Notes: generated by a model not told the origin, from the sequence alone. A stretch of DNA of 60,000 nucleotides from Prorocentrum cordatum (GCA_963575745.1 CAUYUJ010004780.1:865176-925175); one strand, 5' to 3'; numbered from the stretch's first letter, positions 10,497 through 21,596 are shown. Numbers and translations are program-made.

Positions 10497-10735
10497 TCCT
10501 CCTCCTCCTCCTCTTTTTCTTCCTCCTCCCTCCTCCCTCCTCCCCCTCCCCCTCCTCCTCCTCCTCCTCCTCCTCCTTTCCTTTTCCTCCTTCTCGTCCT
10601 CCTCGTCCTCGCAGTCCTCCATATCCTCCTCCTTATCCTCCTTCTCCTCCTCCGCTTGCTCCTCCTCGCGCTCCTCCTCCTACTCCTCCTCTTCCTCCTC
10701 CTACTCCGACGACGACGGCTCCTCCTACATCCTCC
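10497..10735. repeat. CTC-rich polypyrimidine tract, first copy
   Basis: A run of CTC, CTT and CCT triplets about 240 bases long, ending in TACTCCGACGACGACGGCTC. It is duplicated at 11,522-11,757 in the second block. Polypyrimidine/polypurine mirror-like tracts of this length can form triplex DNA. Confidence 0.9.
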
Positions 10736-10869
10736 CCCTCTTGGGGGATATGGCGGCTCACCCCGCCCTTTGTTCTTCTGCATGCTCCCCCGCTCGCCCC
10801 AAGAGGGGCCCCAAGAGGCTCCAAGAAGCGCCCCAGAGGCTTCCAGGATGATCCCAAGAGACTCCCAAG

Positions 10870-10935
10870 ATGCCAAAATCCATCCAAAACTCTGCAAATC
10901 AACGTTTTTGGCTTTCTCGCTTTTTCGCTTCCGAT
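10870..10935 (-). repeat. Inverted partial copy of the spacer module
   Basis: Read on the minus strand, this segment follows the A-rich core of the spacer modules: GCGAAAAAGCGAGAAAGCC, then AAACGTTGATTTG, a TTTTGGATGG and ATTTTGGC. The four other modules are all in the + orientation, so this one has been inverted within the array. It lacks the CGAGGCACTCTAGAG part. Confidence 0.8.
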
Positions 10936-11158
10936 GGCCATCCGAGGCCTGAAGATGGCTCCAAGATGGCCCAAGAAGGCACCAAGAGAAGCCCAAGAGA
11001 GCTCCAAGACGGCCCCAAGAGCGCCCAGGAGCGCTCCAAGATTGCCCCAAGAGCGCCCCAAGAGCGCCCCAAGAAGGCCCCAAGAGGCCCCAAGAGGCCC
11101 CCAAGATGCCCCCAAGAGGCTCCCAAGAGATCCCCAAGAGGCCTAAATATGCTCCCAA

Positions 11159-11339
11159 GATGGCCCAAGACGGCTCCAAGAGCGAAAAGGCGAGAAAGCA
11201 AAAAACATTGATTTTCCTTAGGTTTTGGACGGAATTTGGCCTCTAGGAAGGCCCAAGAGGCGATTCGAGGCACTCTAGAGGGGCAACGCTAATAAGCAAC
11301 CCCCCCTTCTTTGATAGATCTCCTCCAAGATGGCCCCAA
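11159..11339 (+). repeat. Spacer module 4 of the CCCCAAGAG array
   Basis: Almost identical to module 1 in the GCGAGAAAGC and TCCTTAGGTTTTGGA parts. It opens the second of the two roughly 1.04-kb blocks. Confidence 0.9.
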
Positions 11340-11521
11340 GAGCGCCCCGAAAGCTCCCAAGAGCGCCCCAAGAGCGCCCCAAGAGGCCCCAAGAGGCCCC
11401 CAAGAGGCCTCCAAGAGGCCTCCAAGAGACTCCCAAAAGGCCACAAGAAGCTCCCCGAGATACGCAAGAGGCCTCCGGGACCGCCAAGAGGCCCCAAAGA
11501 CGGCCCAAGAGGCCCCCAAGC

Positions 11522-11757
11522 TCGCCATTGTCCTCCTCCTCCTCCTCTTTTTCTCCCTCCTCCCTCCTCCCCCTCCCCCTCCTCCGCCTCCTCCTTCTCC
11601 TCCTCCTCCTCCTCCTTCTCGTCCTCCTCGTCCTCGCCCTCCTCCATCTCCTCCTCCTCATCTTCCTCCTCCTCCTCCTCCTCCTCCTCCTCCCCCTCCT
11701 CCTCCTGCTCCTCCTCCTGCTCCTCGTCTTCCTCCTCCTACTCCGACGACGACGACT
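11522..11757. repeat. CTC-rich polypyrimidine tract, second copy
   Basis: Counterpart of the tract at 10,497, with the same entry (GCCATTGTCCTCCTCC) and exit (TACTCCGACGACGACGAC), but with a different number and order of triplets inside. Confidence 0.9.
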
Positions 11758-12260
11758 CCTCCTACATCCTCCCCCTCTTGGGGCGTATGGCGGCTCAACC
11801 CGCTCTTTGTTCTTCTGCATGCTCCCCCGCTTCCCTCATCACCTCCACTCCCCTGGGGCTCATTTCTGGACGGGCTGGTGGGGATACGCGAAGCGTCTAG
11901 AATTTCTTTCCTCTTCCACAACCCCTTTTCCCTTCGGGGAGGGAAGCCCTCCCCCTCCCCTCCCTGAGGTTTTTTGGGAGGGATCGTGAGGTGTCGGGCT
12001 CCTCTTTCGGCCACTGGGGGGGCTATTTTTTTGCCACCCATCACGAGGATCGTGGCCCCCGAAAGGGGGGGACCTACATCGAACCCCCCCCCCCCTCTTT
12101 TGACCCACCGCCCCCAAGATTGCCGCCAGAGACCCTCCAGGGCTCCCCAAAAGCCTCTGAGAGGATTCCACTAGCGGTGCAAGAGGCCCCAAGAGGGCTC
12201 CCAAGACGGCTTGAGATGGCTACGGAGCCTCCCAAGCCTGAGATGGCCACGGAGCCTCCC

Positions 12261-13010
12261 AACCCTCTCTCGCTGTTTGACTATGCGTGTTTCTTCCCCA
12301 CTCCCCCCCCGCCAACTCTCATGGGCATCGTTTCTGGATGGGCTGGTGTAGGTACGCGGAGCGTCAATAACTCGACCAATTGAGCTGGACTGTCGTCTTA
12401 CCAAACACTTAGTATTCAATTATTATTTGTTTAGACACATATATATACATATATGTATGTATGTATACATCGATATACATGTGTGCGTGCTTGTATAAAT
12501 ATTTACACACACTTTTATACTTAATATTATATATATATGTATAAATATATAAACACATATGCTCCTCTTGGGAACTATATATATATATGTCAACCATTGA
12601 CAGCTTGCATTTCGAAATGCATGTTTTCTGGGGGGGGGGGGTAGCTCGATGTTATCAAGAACATCCTCCTTCCTCGAAACCGAACCCTCGCGGGAGAACC
12701 TCACATTAACATTACCTCCTGCAATAATTTTGGCATGCCGGTCTTGCCGGTGCGCTGCGAAGAAACGAATTTCAATGTAGTGGCAGTGCGTTTCCGTAAC
12801 TTAAAATCAATTTACATGATTCATACTTTCACACGGACCCTGTCACTCATATCAAGATTTACATGATGAGCAATCACGCGTGAATATCTATCACTTCAGT
12901 GTAGATTTCAATGTTTTTATATGGGTGAACCTAAGAATCTCTTATGGCTATCACTTACTTCTGAATTTACGTGATTCAAACTTTAGAACTGATTTTTACC
13001 CGTGAATTGA
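12261..13010. other. AT-rich spacer with TATA-type microsatellite
   Basis: No gene seen. About 12,420-12,590 is ATATAC/TATG-rich. A 16-base perfect palindrome, TGCATTTCGAAATGCA, lies at 12606-12621, followed by a G-run. From 12,740 to 13,010 the DNA is AT-rich with loosely repeated TTTACATGATTCA and CACGTGAAT-like motifs. A similar AT-rich segment with CGTGAAT and GTGATTCGAAATTTCG occurs at 14,600-14,700. Confidence 0.6.
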
Positions 13011-13019
13011 TACATCCAA

Positions 13020-13425
13020 TGCTCTTGCAAACATTTCACCCACCCACCCGCAACTTGGTTTGCAAATTATATGCCGTGGCGATTGCGATGCATGCTTGGC
13101 GTCTGCGGCCGCGCCAGCCCTAGCACGTGCGCGCAACGGCCAGCTAGTTTGGCGCCACCGACGCGGCTGCGGTGGCGTTGACCGCTGAGCGCATCCCAGC
13201 GGGCACTTCACTGCGATTCGGCGACTCGGGCGGGCGCGGTATCATGGCAACGCCGACTACGGTAGACGCGATGATGATAATGACGAAGGTTTGGCCAGTG
13301 CGAGCGCCGATGCTGATCACGCCGACGACGACAACGGCGTCCTCACGTCGGTGATGAAGGTTTTGAAAAGAATTCGACATGCGCGCGCGGCCGAAGCGCG
13401 AGAGTGGCCCGCATGGTTTTTAATT
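13020..13425 (+). repeat. Dispersed repeat family Z, copy 1
   Basis: It aligns by eye with 28447-28905 and 34388-34800. Common landmarks in order are CCCACCCGCAA, a GGCGATTGCG, GCGGCCGCGC-like sequence, a CAGCGGGCACTTC or CGGGGGCACTTCA, a GGGCGCGG(T/C)(A/G)TCA, a run of GATGATGA and GACGACGA triplets, and an exit with TTTTGAAAAGAATTCGACAT followed by GCGCGCGC. The triplet part translates into Asp-rich protein but the surrounding frames are not conserved between copies. Confidence 0.8.
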
Positions 13426-13440
13426 TTGAAGAGACGGTGC

Positions 13441-13995
13441 CCCGCATTCCTCTCCTCTCCTCTCCTGTCCTCCTCCCCTCCTCCCTCCCCCTTCTCCCCC
13501 TCCTCTCTCTTTCCTTCGTTTCACCAACCCAATACCGCGTTTCGTGGCCCCACAGGGAACCCCACCGAAGGTCCCAGTGGGACCGCGCGTATGCGTCCCC
13601 CACACCCAGTACAACGTTTCGCGGCCCACTCCTCCCTTCTCCCTGCGTTTCACCCACCCAATACAACGTTTCGTGGCCCCATAGGGCGCCCCACCGAAGG
13701 TCCCAATGGGACCGCCCGCGTGCTTCCCGCACACCCCGTACAGCGTTTCTTGGCCCCCTCCTCCCTCCTCCCTGCGTTTCACCCACCCAGTACAACGTTT
13801 CGTGGCCCCATAGGGAGCCGCACCGAAAGTCCCAGTAGGACCGGCCGCATGCGTCCCGCACACCCAGTACAACGTTTCGTGGCCCCCTCCTCCCTCCTCC
13901 TTGTGTTACGGCGTTTCGTGGCCCCATAGGGAGCCCTACCGAAAGTCCCAGTGGGACCGCCCGCATGCGTCCCGCACACCCAGTTTAGCGTTTCG
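13441..13995. repeat. 129-bp minisatellite with TTTCGTGGCCCC core
   Basis: About four units. Each unit is a dimer: a half with ACAACGTTTCGTGGCCCCATA followed by a CACCGAAGGTCCCA(G/A)TGGGACCG sequence, and a half with TACA(A/G)CGTTTC(G/T)(C/T)GGCCC followed by CCTCCTCCCT. The + frame at 13404-13838 stays open through the array because 129 is a multiple of three, giving a 43-residue repeat (SPTQYNVSWPHRAPHRRSQW). I have no other evidence that it is translated. The first 70 bases of the array are CT-rich. Confidence 0.9.
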
Positions 13996-14000
13996 TGCAC

Positions 14001-14398
14001 GCAGATCGGCGATGTCAGGGTCGGACAACCAATGGGATTTAGTACATTTCCGAAACTCGGTGGCACCTCTGAGGCAGATCGGCGGGGTCAGGGTCGAAAA
14101 ACCAATGGGATTTGGCACATTTCTGACACTCGGTGGCACTCCGCAGATCGGCGGGGTCAGGGTCGAAAGCCACATGGGACTTGTCACGTGTCTTGAAATT
14201 CGGTGGACTCCCTCACGCAGATCGGCGGGATCAGGGTCGAAAAACACAAGGTCTTTGCCACATTTCTGAAACTCGGTGGCACTCCTCGTGCAAATCGGCA
14301 GGGTCAGGGTTGAAAAACACATGGGAGTTGCCACATGTCTTGAAGTTCGGTGGCACCCCTCACGCAGATCGGTGGGGTCAGGGTGAGAAAACATAGGA
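14001..14398. repeat. 73-bp minisatellite
   Basis: Units start with GCAGATCGGCGGGGTCAGGG at 14001, 14074, 14143, 14217, 14290 and 14364, spaced 69-74 bases. The rest of each unit contains AACACATGGGA-like and CTCGGTGGCAC sequence. Divergence between units is roughly 10-20 percent. It directly follows the 129-bp array. Confidence 0.93.
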
Positions 14399-14401
14399 CT
14401 T

Positions 14402-15296
14402 GAGAGAGAGAGAGAGAGAGAGAGGGCGGGCGACAAGGGGCGAAACCATTACGGATAATTTTAGAAAGGATCACTCCGTGTCTTCTCCACACACACATAA
14501 ACATATTTACATACATACGTCAATATATGTGTGTACATATGTATGTACACATCTATATATATATATGTATACACTTTCCGTTGCTTCAGCACAGCGCGCG
14601 TGAATCCACCACTTAAATCTATGAAGTGTTTCGAAATGGGTGATTCTTCTTTTACTGATTTCACTCACATCTAAACGTAAGTGATTCGAAATTTCGAATT
14701 CAGTGTCTGTCTCATTCATACACATAAATACACATACATTTTTACATACACATGTATATATACACATATGGTTGTGTGTATATGTAAATATATGTCTCAC
14801 ACGTACACTTATTCTATTTTACTCTGTAAGCATGGTGTGTATATATGCATCTATATATGCATGTATGTATGTATGTATGTATGTATATATATATATATAT
14901 GCATATATATATATATATAAATGCCAGTATGTCTGTATGTGTTTATGAATGCGTGCATGTTCATACACACATGTATTTATGTATGTATGTATATATATAC
15001 ATATGTGCACACGCGTCTCTCTCTCTCGCCCTATCTCTCGTCTTTTTGGTTTGTTGTTTGTTGTTGTGTTTCTAATGTTGACATGTAAATAATCATACAT
15101 GTGTATGTACGTACGTACGTACGTACGTATGCATGCATGCATGCATGCATGCATGCACGTATGTATGTATGTATGTCTGTCTGTCTGTATGTATGTATGT
15201 ATATGTACACGCTTGTATACATGCGTAAATTACTTTGGCACGCGGTATATGTTAATATACGTAATGACACCTGTTGTTAGTTCTTGTAAAGCAACT
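14402..15296. repeat. Microsatellite cluster with AT-rich spacer
   Basis: A (GA)n run at 14402-14424 is followed by AT-rich DNA, ATAC/TATG microsatellites at about 14,500-14,575 and 14,840-15,000, and a striking tetranucleotide mosaic at about 15,104-15,202: (GTAC)n, then (ATGC)n, then (GTAT)n, (GTCT)n and (GTAT)n. No gene was seen. Confidence 0.9.
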
Positions 15297-16861
15297 ACCG
15301 CTCAGTTCAGTGCGCGCCGCACGCGCACCTTCTGCCTCAGAGCTTGCTTCCCTCAGCTCAGCCCCGCCCGCTTCTCAAGGCGATTCGCAGAAGCGGCCGC
15401 TTCTCGGAGGCGGCATTGGCAGCAGACCACGAAAGATCCGATCGCGTTGCCTTTTCCGAGCCTCCCTGGCCATGTCACCCCGCCTCGGGGCGCCCGTGCA
15501 CACTTTGCCGAACATTCGCATTTTGCCGCCCTCCTCCGTGACGTGATTGCAGCAGCGGAAGCATACTGGTATCCTCCGACCAAGCGCACGACGTGCCCAA
15601 GCTGCTGCTCCCGGTGCTCGCAAGGTGCCTCTTCTCGTCGGGGAGAGCGGCCGGACTAGCTCAAGGGAGACGCAGAGGCACGGACCCCCGACCGAAGAGG
15701 GTCCGCGATCGAGCAGAGCTACAAAGCCTGCTGCTGCTGTCCCTGATCACGAACGACAAGGTGAGCAGTCTGGCCAGGGGCGATGCAGAGGCGCTGCTGA
15801 GCGAGAAACACCCACGATGTGGTGGAGATTACTTTCCGCTACGCACGAGCAAAGAACCGAGTGGTACTGCTCGGTTTCACTTTTGAGTCGCAACCGGAAA
15901 CAGAAGCTCTGATGGCATCCGCGCGAACAAATGGTACTGAACGGGAAGAAGCTCAGTTCTGAACGATCATGCTGGGACGTAACGGAAATGATCCACGAGC
16001 TTGTCGGTCGGTCGGCTCCGCGAACTTGACGGTCGCGTGCTGTGGAAACCAAGAGCTTTCCTGCCTGCTCCAATTGGGTCCGAGGAGCGTGGTAGTCGCG
16101 GACAAAGCGCCCCACGCGATATGGGCGCATGGGGAGGCTTTAACCCTCGCAGACGCCGAGAAGATGATCTGAAGAGAGAGACTTTCGAGAGGTCATGGCG
16201 ATGACAAGAAACGAAAATAGAAGACAGTGAGTTGAGAAAGACCTCCAGCCGTTTGCGTTGCGTGTCCGGCTTCCCTTTTGAAGGGCGGAGCTGGCGCCGC
16301 ACGCTGTCTGAGCGTGGCGTGCGTCCAGGGGCAATACAGAGCCTGTTTGGCCCTGCTGCCCGCCGTACTGATCTGGAAGATCTGTACTGGCGACCAGCCC
16401 TAGTGACCTGCAAGGACCAGTCGTGCCCTTGACGCTGGCGCGGTGCTGTTGCCCTCTTCTCTATCGTGGAGCGGTGAGGGCGGCTGAAACTGCTGTCAGG
16501 AGCATGCTTAACCGTTCCGTCCCCCTGCACCCCTCCTAAGAAATGCGATGATTTATGACGTCGTTGTCGTATGAGGATCGGCAACGACCGCTACATTTTG
16601 GTTCAAGGTCGGAGGACCTTGAGCGCCCCTCCTTGGACATTGAACTGTTGTTCTGGCAATCTGCTCGACTGCCGGAAAAAACCTTTTACTCTCGTTGTCA
16701 TGGATCGTTCTCCCGTTGGGGCCCGAGATACTTCCCGCTACCTCGCAGAGCCACCGGGCCTGCGAAAAACGGAGGGTTTCAGACTTGTTGGGACTACAAT
16801 GCAAGAATTATTCAGAAGTGGGGTCAGTTTGACTCAGAAACGGCCCCCAACAGGAGTCCAA
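15297..16861. repeat. Dispersed 1.5-kb repeat, copy B
   Basis: Second copy of the repeat described at 7306-8822. Relative to copy A it has a 20-30 base extra segment near 15,525-15,550 and other small indels. It ends in the same CCAACAGGAGTCC. It then runs directly into about 60 bases of CCAAGAGGCCC-like sequence resembling the 9-12 kb array, whereas copy A runs into a microsatellite. Confidence 0.85.
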
Positions 16862-19396
16862 ACTGCCTCCAAGAGGCCCCCGAGAGGCCTCCCACGAGAT
16901 CCCACCAGGAATCCAATAGGCTTCATACCCAGGCGCGGTGGCGGGATGGGCCGAAAGACATTGGACAAAGAAAGCCGTAAGCTGCATTCACGTAGTGTCG
17001 GGAACACACACCTTCCTCTACTATTGGTGTAAACACATCGGGAAGCAACGCGCTTCGAGTGATTGCAACTTCCTGAAACCAATTGGCAACGTTCGCGAAA
17101 CACGTCGGCGTCAAAATCACACGGGGCTCTCAATTGCAGATTAGAGCGCAATGTCGGCACTATCGAGGGAAGGAAAAGGAGGCTGGAAAAAGAAGGAACA
17201 ACAATAATGTTGTAACTGAGTGCTGAACGGCTCAATCGATTGCGTTTTGCACGTGCTACCTGGACATTAACTATACGGTCGCGGGAATCGCGCTCTCGTC
17301 CGATTGACAAGAGCGATATTTAGCTATCAATGTAAACCAGTTGTATTGACCCTTTGGGTCCACATCAATGGCCCGACGCATGCAAGGACACCAAAGTATG
17401 ACGCCTAGTTCTTGTTGTGCTGGCCACGTACTGCATCTTCCGATCGGATCGGTGAGGGGCAAGCGTTACCATTGAGTCATGTCCAGGGGGTACAAGCAGA
17501 ATAACTACATCAAATATCGGAGATAAATACGAAGTGGCAATTCAGCACGATTCTTGTGCAAAGGAAGCCTGGATACAAAGCCAAGCTTTTCGAAAGCCAT
17601 GTGCACAAGAGTAAGCTACCTCGCCATGTAGAATATCATCGAGTATATGCTAAAACATTCCTTCATGCAGCAATTCATGTTCACGTATGTGTTTGGCCCT
17701 GGTGAACGTCAATGTTCGCTTTGCTTTGCTGGTCACGGGGTGGTGGATCAGGAGGATCATGGTCATCTCAAAGAACTTCTACCTGGCCCTCCGCCTATGC
17801 GCTTACGCTTCTCCTCTCATATTGCCTCCTATCTTTCGGCTCTGCCCCATTCCATCAAATTTCGTTCCACGCCGCTTCGCTATCCGTGGCTCTACTACGC
17901 ACCGATACCCCGTCCACTCCCCTCTTTACTAACTCTTTCTCCCCTGCCCCCCCTCTCTGCTTTTCTCCGCTCTGACCTCTATCCTGTCCTGCCTCCCTTT
18001 CGCAGATTCAAACAGCGTTCATTTGAAGCGGGGAAGAAGCGATTGGAGAGGGCGCAATCACCAGATTTCTGTTCCACTCGTCAGGTGGCTCAACCCAGAA
18101 GTCCGAAGCTGAGACTGGAACGATACGAATGAAGCCACAACGCGTATCGATAGGATGCTTTGGGATAAGATAAAATCTTCAATCTCCGCGACCTTGTCAT
18201 CTCCTACATAGCTCGTTTACCATCCCGTCCGCGATCTGCACTTCCGGGAGGTGCAATTAACTCCGCGGCTCGTGATGTGGAAATAACGAGCACGACGCCC
18301 CACATAATGGTACAATGTGCTTCCGCACAGCGAGGGCTTCGTCCAACGAATGCCGCCCTTCATCGTAAACTGCAGCTCGCTGCAAGAACGACCTACGCTC
18401 CATGCTCTCCTCCGCTGCGTGCCCGCGCTCCTCATCGGCCCGCCCATCCCCTCCCCTCCGCAGGATGAGAAGACGGAATGGACCGCGGGCCAGTCCAGCA
18501 CTGGCTGTGGAAGCCGCGAACCTGAGCATGCACGGGGGCGACGGCGAGGACGGGAGAGCCGCATGGGAAGGCGCACAGGGAGCAGACGGATCAGCTCTGA
18601 GGAGAGCACGCACACAAAAGTGGGCGCTGCCCACCGCAATCCCCCGCTTCCTCCGAGACGGCGGTGGCGGCGAAGCGAGACCGCGCAACCCGCAAGCTGA
18701 CAACGCTTGTTTCCAGACCGGTACCCTGTCCGGTGTGGACAGAACACAAATGCCTTCAGGATCCGGGTGCCCTCGTGCTTTAAAAACCGACCGATGGTTC
18801 TTTTCAAGGTCTCTCGAAACACCTGGAAGTCTCCGAACGCCTCATGGGGCGCCCGGTCCTTCTCCCGCCCACTGTCCTCCTCCTCGTCCTCCCTGGAAGT
18901 CCCTAAAGGTCCTCGGAGGTCCCTGGAGGTCCTCAGAGGCCCCAGGAGGCCGAAAGGGGTACAGAACGCCCAGAAATCTGGATCCTCGACTCTCCCTTGG
19001 ATGGGCTTCCAGGTCGTAGGGAGCGACTTAACGCTTGCAGTACCCGTCCGCCCGACGACGACGCCGACGACGGCCCCTCGGGAGCGTTGGCCTTTCTTTT
19101 GTTAGGTTCTCTGCTTCTCTCAAGCGTGTGTAAGCTTTCGCCACAATCAGCGGGTCATCAGGCTTGAGCCTAAACTGGCTCTGTACCCGCAGTGGGGAGT
19201 CCCCTCCTCCGACAGCTCCCGAAGCTTTCGACCACTCCCTCGGGGCCAACTTTTTATTATCTTGCACGGCCACTCCCCCTGGGCCACCCCCCCTGGAAGG
19301 AGGAGGCGCGGGCCTCCAGTCCTTCGCAGCTCCTTCATGCAAGAGCCAGGGCACGCGTGCCACTTGTGCCCAAGAATTTTGGATGGTCCCGGGGCC
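16862..19396. other. 2.5-kb interval without a recognised gene
   Basis: It starts with about 60 bases of degenerate CCAAGAGGCCC units. The rest is mixed-composition DNA. The + frame at 18402-19019 (205 codons) has a stretch around 18,490-18,700 with protein-like composition (Ala, Glu, Arg, Gly mixture), but I recognise no domain and overlapping frames are also open. About 18,890-18,955 has loose GGAGGTCCT(C/A) repeats. A gene with introns could be hidden here, but I cannot support one. Confidence 0.4.
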
Positions 19397-20250
19397 GAGA
19401 GGCGGCTTCCGCATGCCGAAGGCGCAGAGAAACCGGCCGTGACGTTTTCGTTGTTGAACCGTCATTTTCGAAAACTACATGCTGTTGATCTCACTGTCTG
19501 GCGCGAATATTTCTATCAATCGAAAGGCTTTCTTGGCGCTCGCACCCTGTTTTGTGGCAGGGAAAATCTTCAGAGTCAAACTACGCTGTTTGCCCCCGCC
19601 CTACCACAACAACGGCTCCTGCCAGATACTTCATCACAGTTTATTCAACAATCGAACTCTCGCCTGACACTTCTTCACACCTTACTTCGGCGCTGCGCCC
19701 TCGACGTTCAGAACATTTTCTCCGCGCTACACTTCCTCACAATTGATGCTCCTGGGGCCTAGAAAACGCCGCCGTGGCCACCCTGACTTTGGTGCACCGC
19801 GGACCGCCGTTCGGTGTCATGGGCTCCGCAGTGGCCGCGGTCGCCTCCATGGTCGCCGTCAGGGAGAGGAGGGGTAACAAAATGCAGCGACTGTAGCAGA
19901 ATGGAACGCAACGCACTGCCACGCAATACGCAGCATTGCCACGTGGCGCGATGTGTTGCGAAACACAACTATACAAAACGGCGAGATCTGGCCGTCCTTA
20001 GCGAGCGCGGGTGAGTAGATCACGAGTGGGTCGGGTTCAGCAGGCGGGGCTGGGCCGGGGGGGTGTGGGGGGCGAACGCGCCATCGGGCAGGGTGGCCTT
20101 TGCAATGAGGAAGCGGGTCTTGAGGGCAGAAAGCCCAAGACTCCCCAAGACTATGTGAAATCCCCTAGGGAAACCCCCCAAACCCCCTCAAAACCTAGTT
20201 CCGCAGCGCCCGTGGGCGCTCTCCAGGTGCACCCGGGCACAGGGGGGTGA
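19397..20250 (+). repeat. Composite array, unit X copy 1
   Basis: Starts with GAGAGGCGGCTTCCGCATGC and ends in CAGGTGCACCCGGGC. It contains GTTGTTGAACCGTCATTTTC, then an internal run of about 45-base units (CTCTCGCCTGACACTTCTTC and similar) and a CCACGTGGCGCGATGTGTTG segment. It is highly similar to 20733-21585 and 21928-22770, by eye over 90 percent. An open frame passes through it, but a one-base difference at the CTCC(T)GGGGCC site changes where it stops in each copy, which argues against conserved coding. Confidence 0.93.
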
Positions 20251-20288
20251 AAAAGGGGGGGGGGCGGCGTTTTGTTGTTGTTGTTGTA

Positions 20289-20373
<85 letters not shown>

Positions 20374-20400
20374 GTTTTATGTTGTTGTTTTTTGTGAATA
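20251..20400. repeat. G-run and (GTT)n microsatellite
   Basis: A G-rich entry (8 G at about 20,257-20,264) is followed by about 100 bases of almost pure GTT triplets (20,273-20,372). It lies at the junction between X1 and Y1. The X2/Y2 junction has only an A-run and a G-run, which accounts for most of the difference between the two periods of the array. Confidence 0.95.
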
Positions 20401-20730
20401 ACAGAGAGAATCCTGTTTTGCTGCTGGTCATTCGGATTCCTTTTGTCGGCGATGTTTATGTTGACTTCGGTTATGTGGATTACATATGGAATCCTTTTGT
20501 GCGTCTTTTCAATCGGACTCCTTGTGTGGACGATTTACAACTCGTTTTCCATTGTGTGGATTGCACTTCGAATTCCCTTCAGCGAGTTTGCAACAATACT
20601 CGTACGATTTGTGGGGGATTTGTACATTGACATCTATGGTGTGGATTCCGGATGGAGCCCCTCTGTGCGACTTTTAGTCAGGGTCTCATCGTGGGGGATT
20701 TCCATATTGAGCTTGATTGTGTGGAAGTAC
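20401..20730 (+). repeat. Composite array, unit Y copy 1
   Basis: It starts with ACAGAGAGAATCCTG and is built of about three imperfect 77-85 base units, each a long half starting TGTGGATT and a short half starting TGTGGACGATTTACA or TGGGGGATTT. Near-identical at 21597-21927. Related copies lie at 31078-31395 (direct) and 30727-30975 (inverted). Confidence 0.92.
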
Positions 20731-20732
20731 AG

Positions 20733-21585
20733 AGAGGCGGCTTCCGCATGCCGAAGGCGCAGAGAAACCGGCTGTGACGTTTTCGTTGTTGAACCGTCAT
20801 TTTCGAAAACTACATGCTGTTGATCTCACTGTCTGGCGCGAATATTTCTATCAATCGAAAGGCTTTCTTGGCGCTCGCACCCTGTTTTGTGGCAGGGAAA
20901 GTCTTCAGCATCAAACTACGCTGTTTGCCCCCGCCCTACCAAAACAACGGCTCCGGCCAGATACTTCCTCACAATTTATTCAACAATCGAACTCTCGCCT
21001 GACACTTCTTCACACCTTACTTCGGCGCTTCGCCCTCGACGTTCAGAAAATTTTCCCCGCGCAACACTTCCTCACAATTGACGCTCCGGGGCCTAGAAAA
21101 CGCCGCCGTGGCCACCCTGACTTTGGTGCACCGCGGACCGCCGTTCGGTGTCATGGGCTCCCGCAGTGGCCGCGGTCGCCTCCATGGTCGCCGTCAGGGA
21201 GAGGAGGGGTAACAAAATGCAGCGACTGTAGCAGAATGGAACGCAACGCACTGCCACGCAATACGCAGCATTGTCACGTGGCGCGATGTGTTGCGAACAC
21301 ACAACTATACAAAACGGCGAGATCTGGGCGTCCTTGGCGAGCGCGGGTGAATAGATCACGAGTGGGTCGGGTTCAGCAGGCGGGGCTGGGCCGGGTGTGT
21401 GTGGGGGGCGAACGCGCCATCGGGCAGGGTGGCCTTTGCAATGAGGAAGCGGGTCTTGAGGGCAGAACGCCCAAGACTCCCCAAGATTATGTGAAATCCC
21501 CTAGGGAAACCCCCAAACCCCTTCAAAACCTAGTTCCGCAGCGCCTGTGGGCGCTCTCCAGGTGCACCCGGGCACAAGGGAAAAA
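20733..21585 (+). repeat. Composite array, unit X copy 2
   Basis: Same content and order as X1. Because of a one-base difference the + frame here stays open across X2 and Y2 (20717-21826, 369 codons). The sequence encoded has no recognisable domain and the frame is not kept in the sister copies, so I read it as repeat DNA. Confidence 0.93.
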
Positions 21586-21596
21586 AAAGGGGGGGG

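Larger units (their letters stand above)
9291..12260. repeat. Higher-order minisatellite array of CCCCAAGAG-type units
   Basis: The basic unit is 10-12 bases (GCGCCCCAAGA or GGCCCCAAGA), repeated many times and interrupted by longer spacer modules and two CTC-rich tracts. A segment of roughly 1.03-1.05 kb (module, array, CTC tract, then a unit ending TGCATGCTCCCCCGC) occurs twice, at about 10,113-10,796 and 11,158-11,830. Near 9,291-9,365 a 37-base sequence containing CCCACCA(A/G)CCCTTT occurs twice. All six frames stay open for long distances because the unit has no stop, giving Ala/Pro/Arg or Leu/Gly/Trp repeats. I regard these as translation artefacts. Beyond about 11,830 the units become sparse and degenerate. 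Confidence 0.9.

Noticed and set aside
9365-11989. Long open frames of 200-343 codons on both strands in the CCCCAAGAG array
   Set aside because: All frames are open because the unit lacks stop codons. The peptides are just the repeat translated, and frame breaks occur at array boundaries.
12205-12260. GGCTTGAGATGGCTACGGAG, resembling the reverse complement of a dinoflagellate spliced leader
   Set aside because: Five internal bases of the leader are missing, a similar sequence follows 32 bases later (CCTGAGATGGCCACGGAG) as part of the local repeat, and there is no adjacent retrocopied gene.
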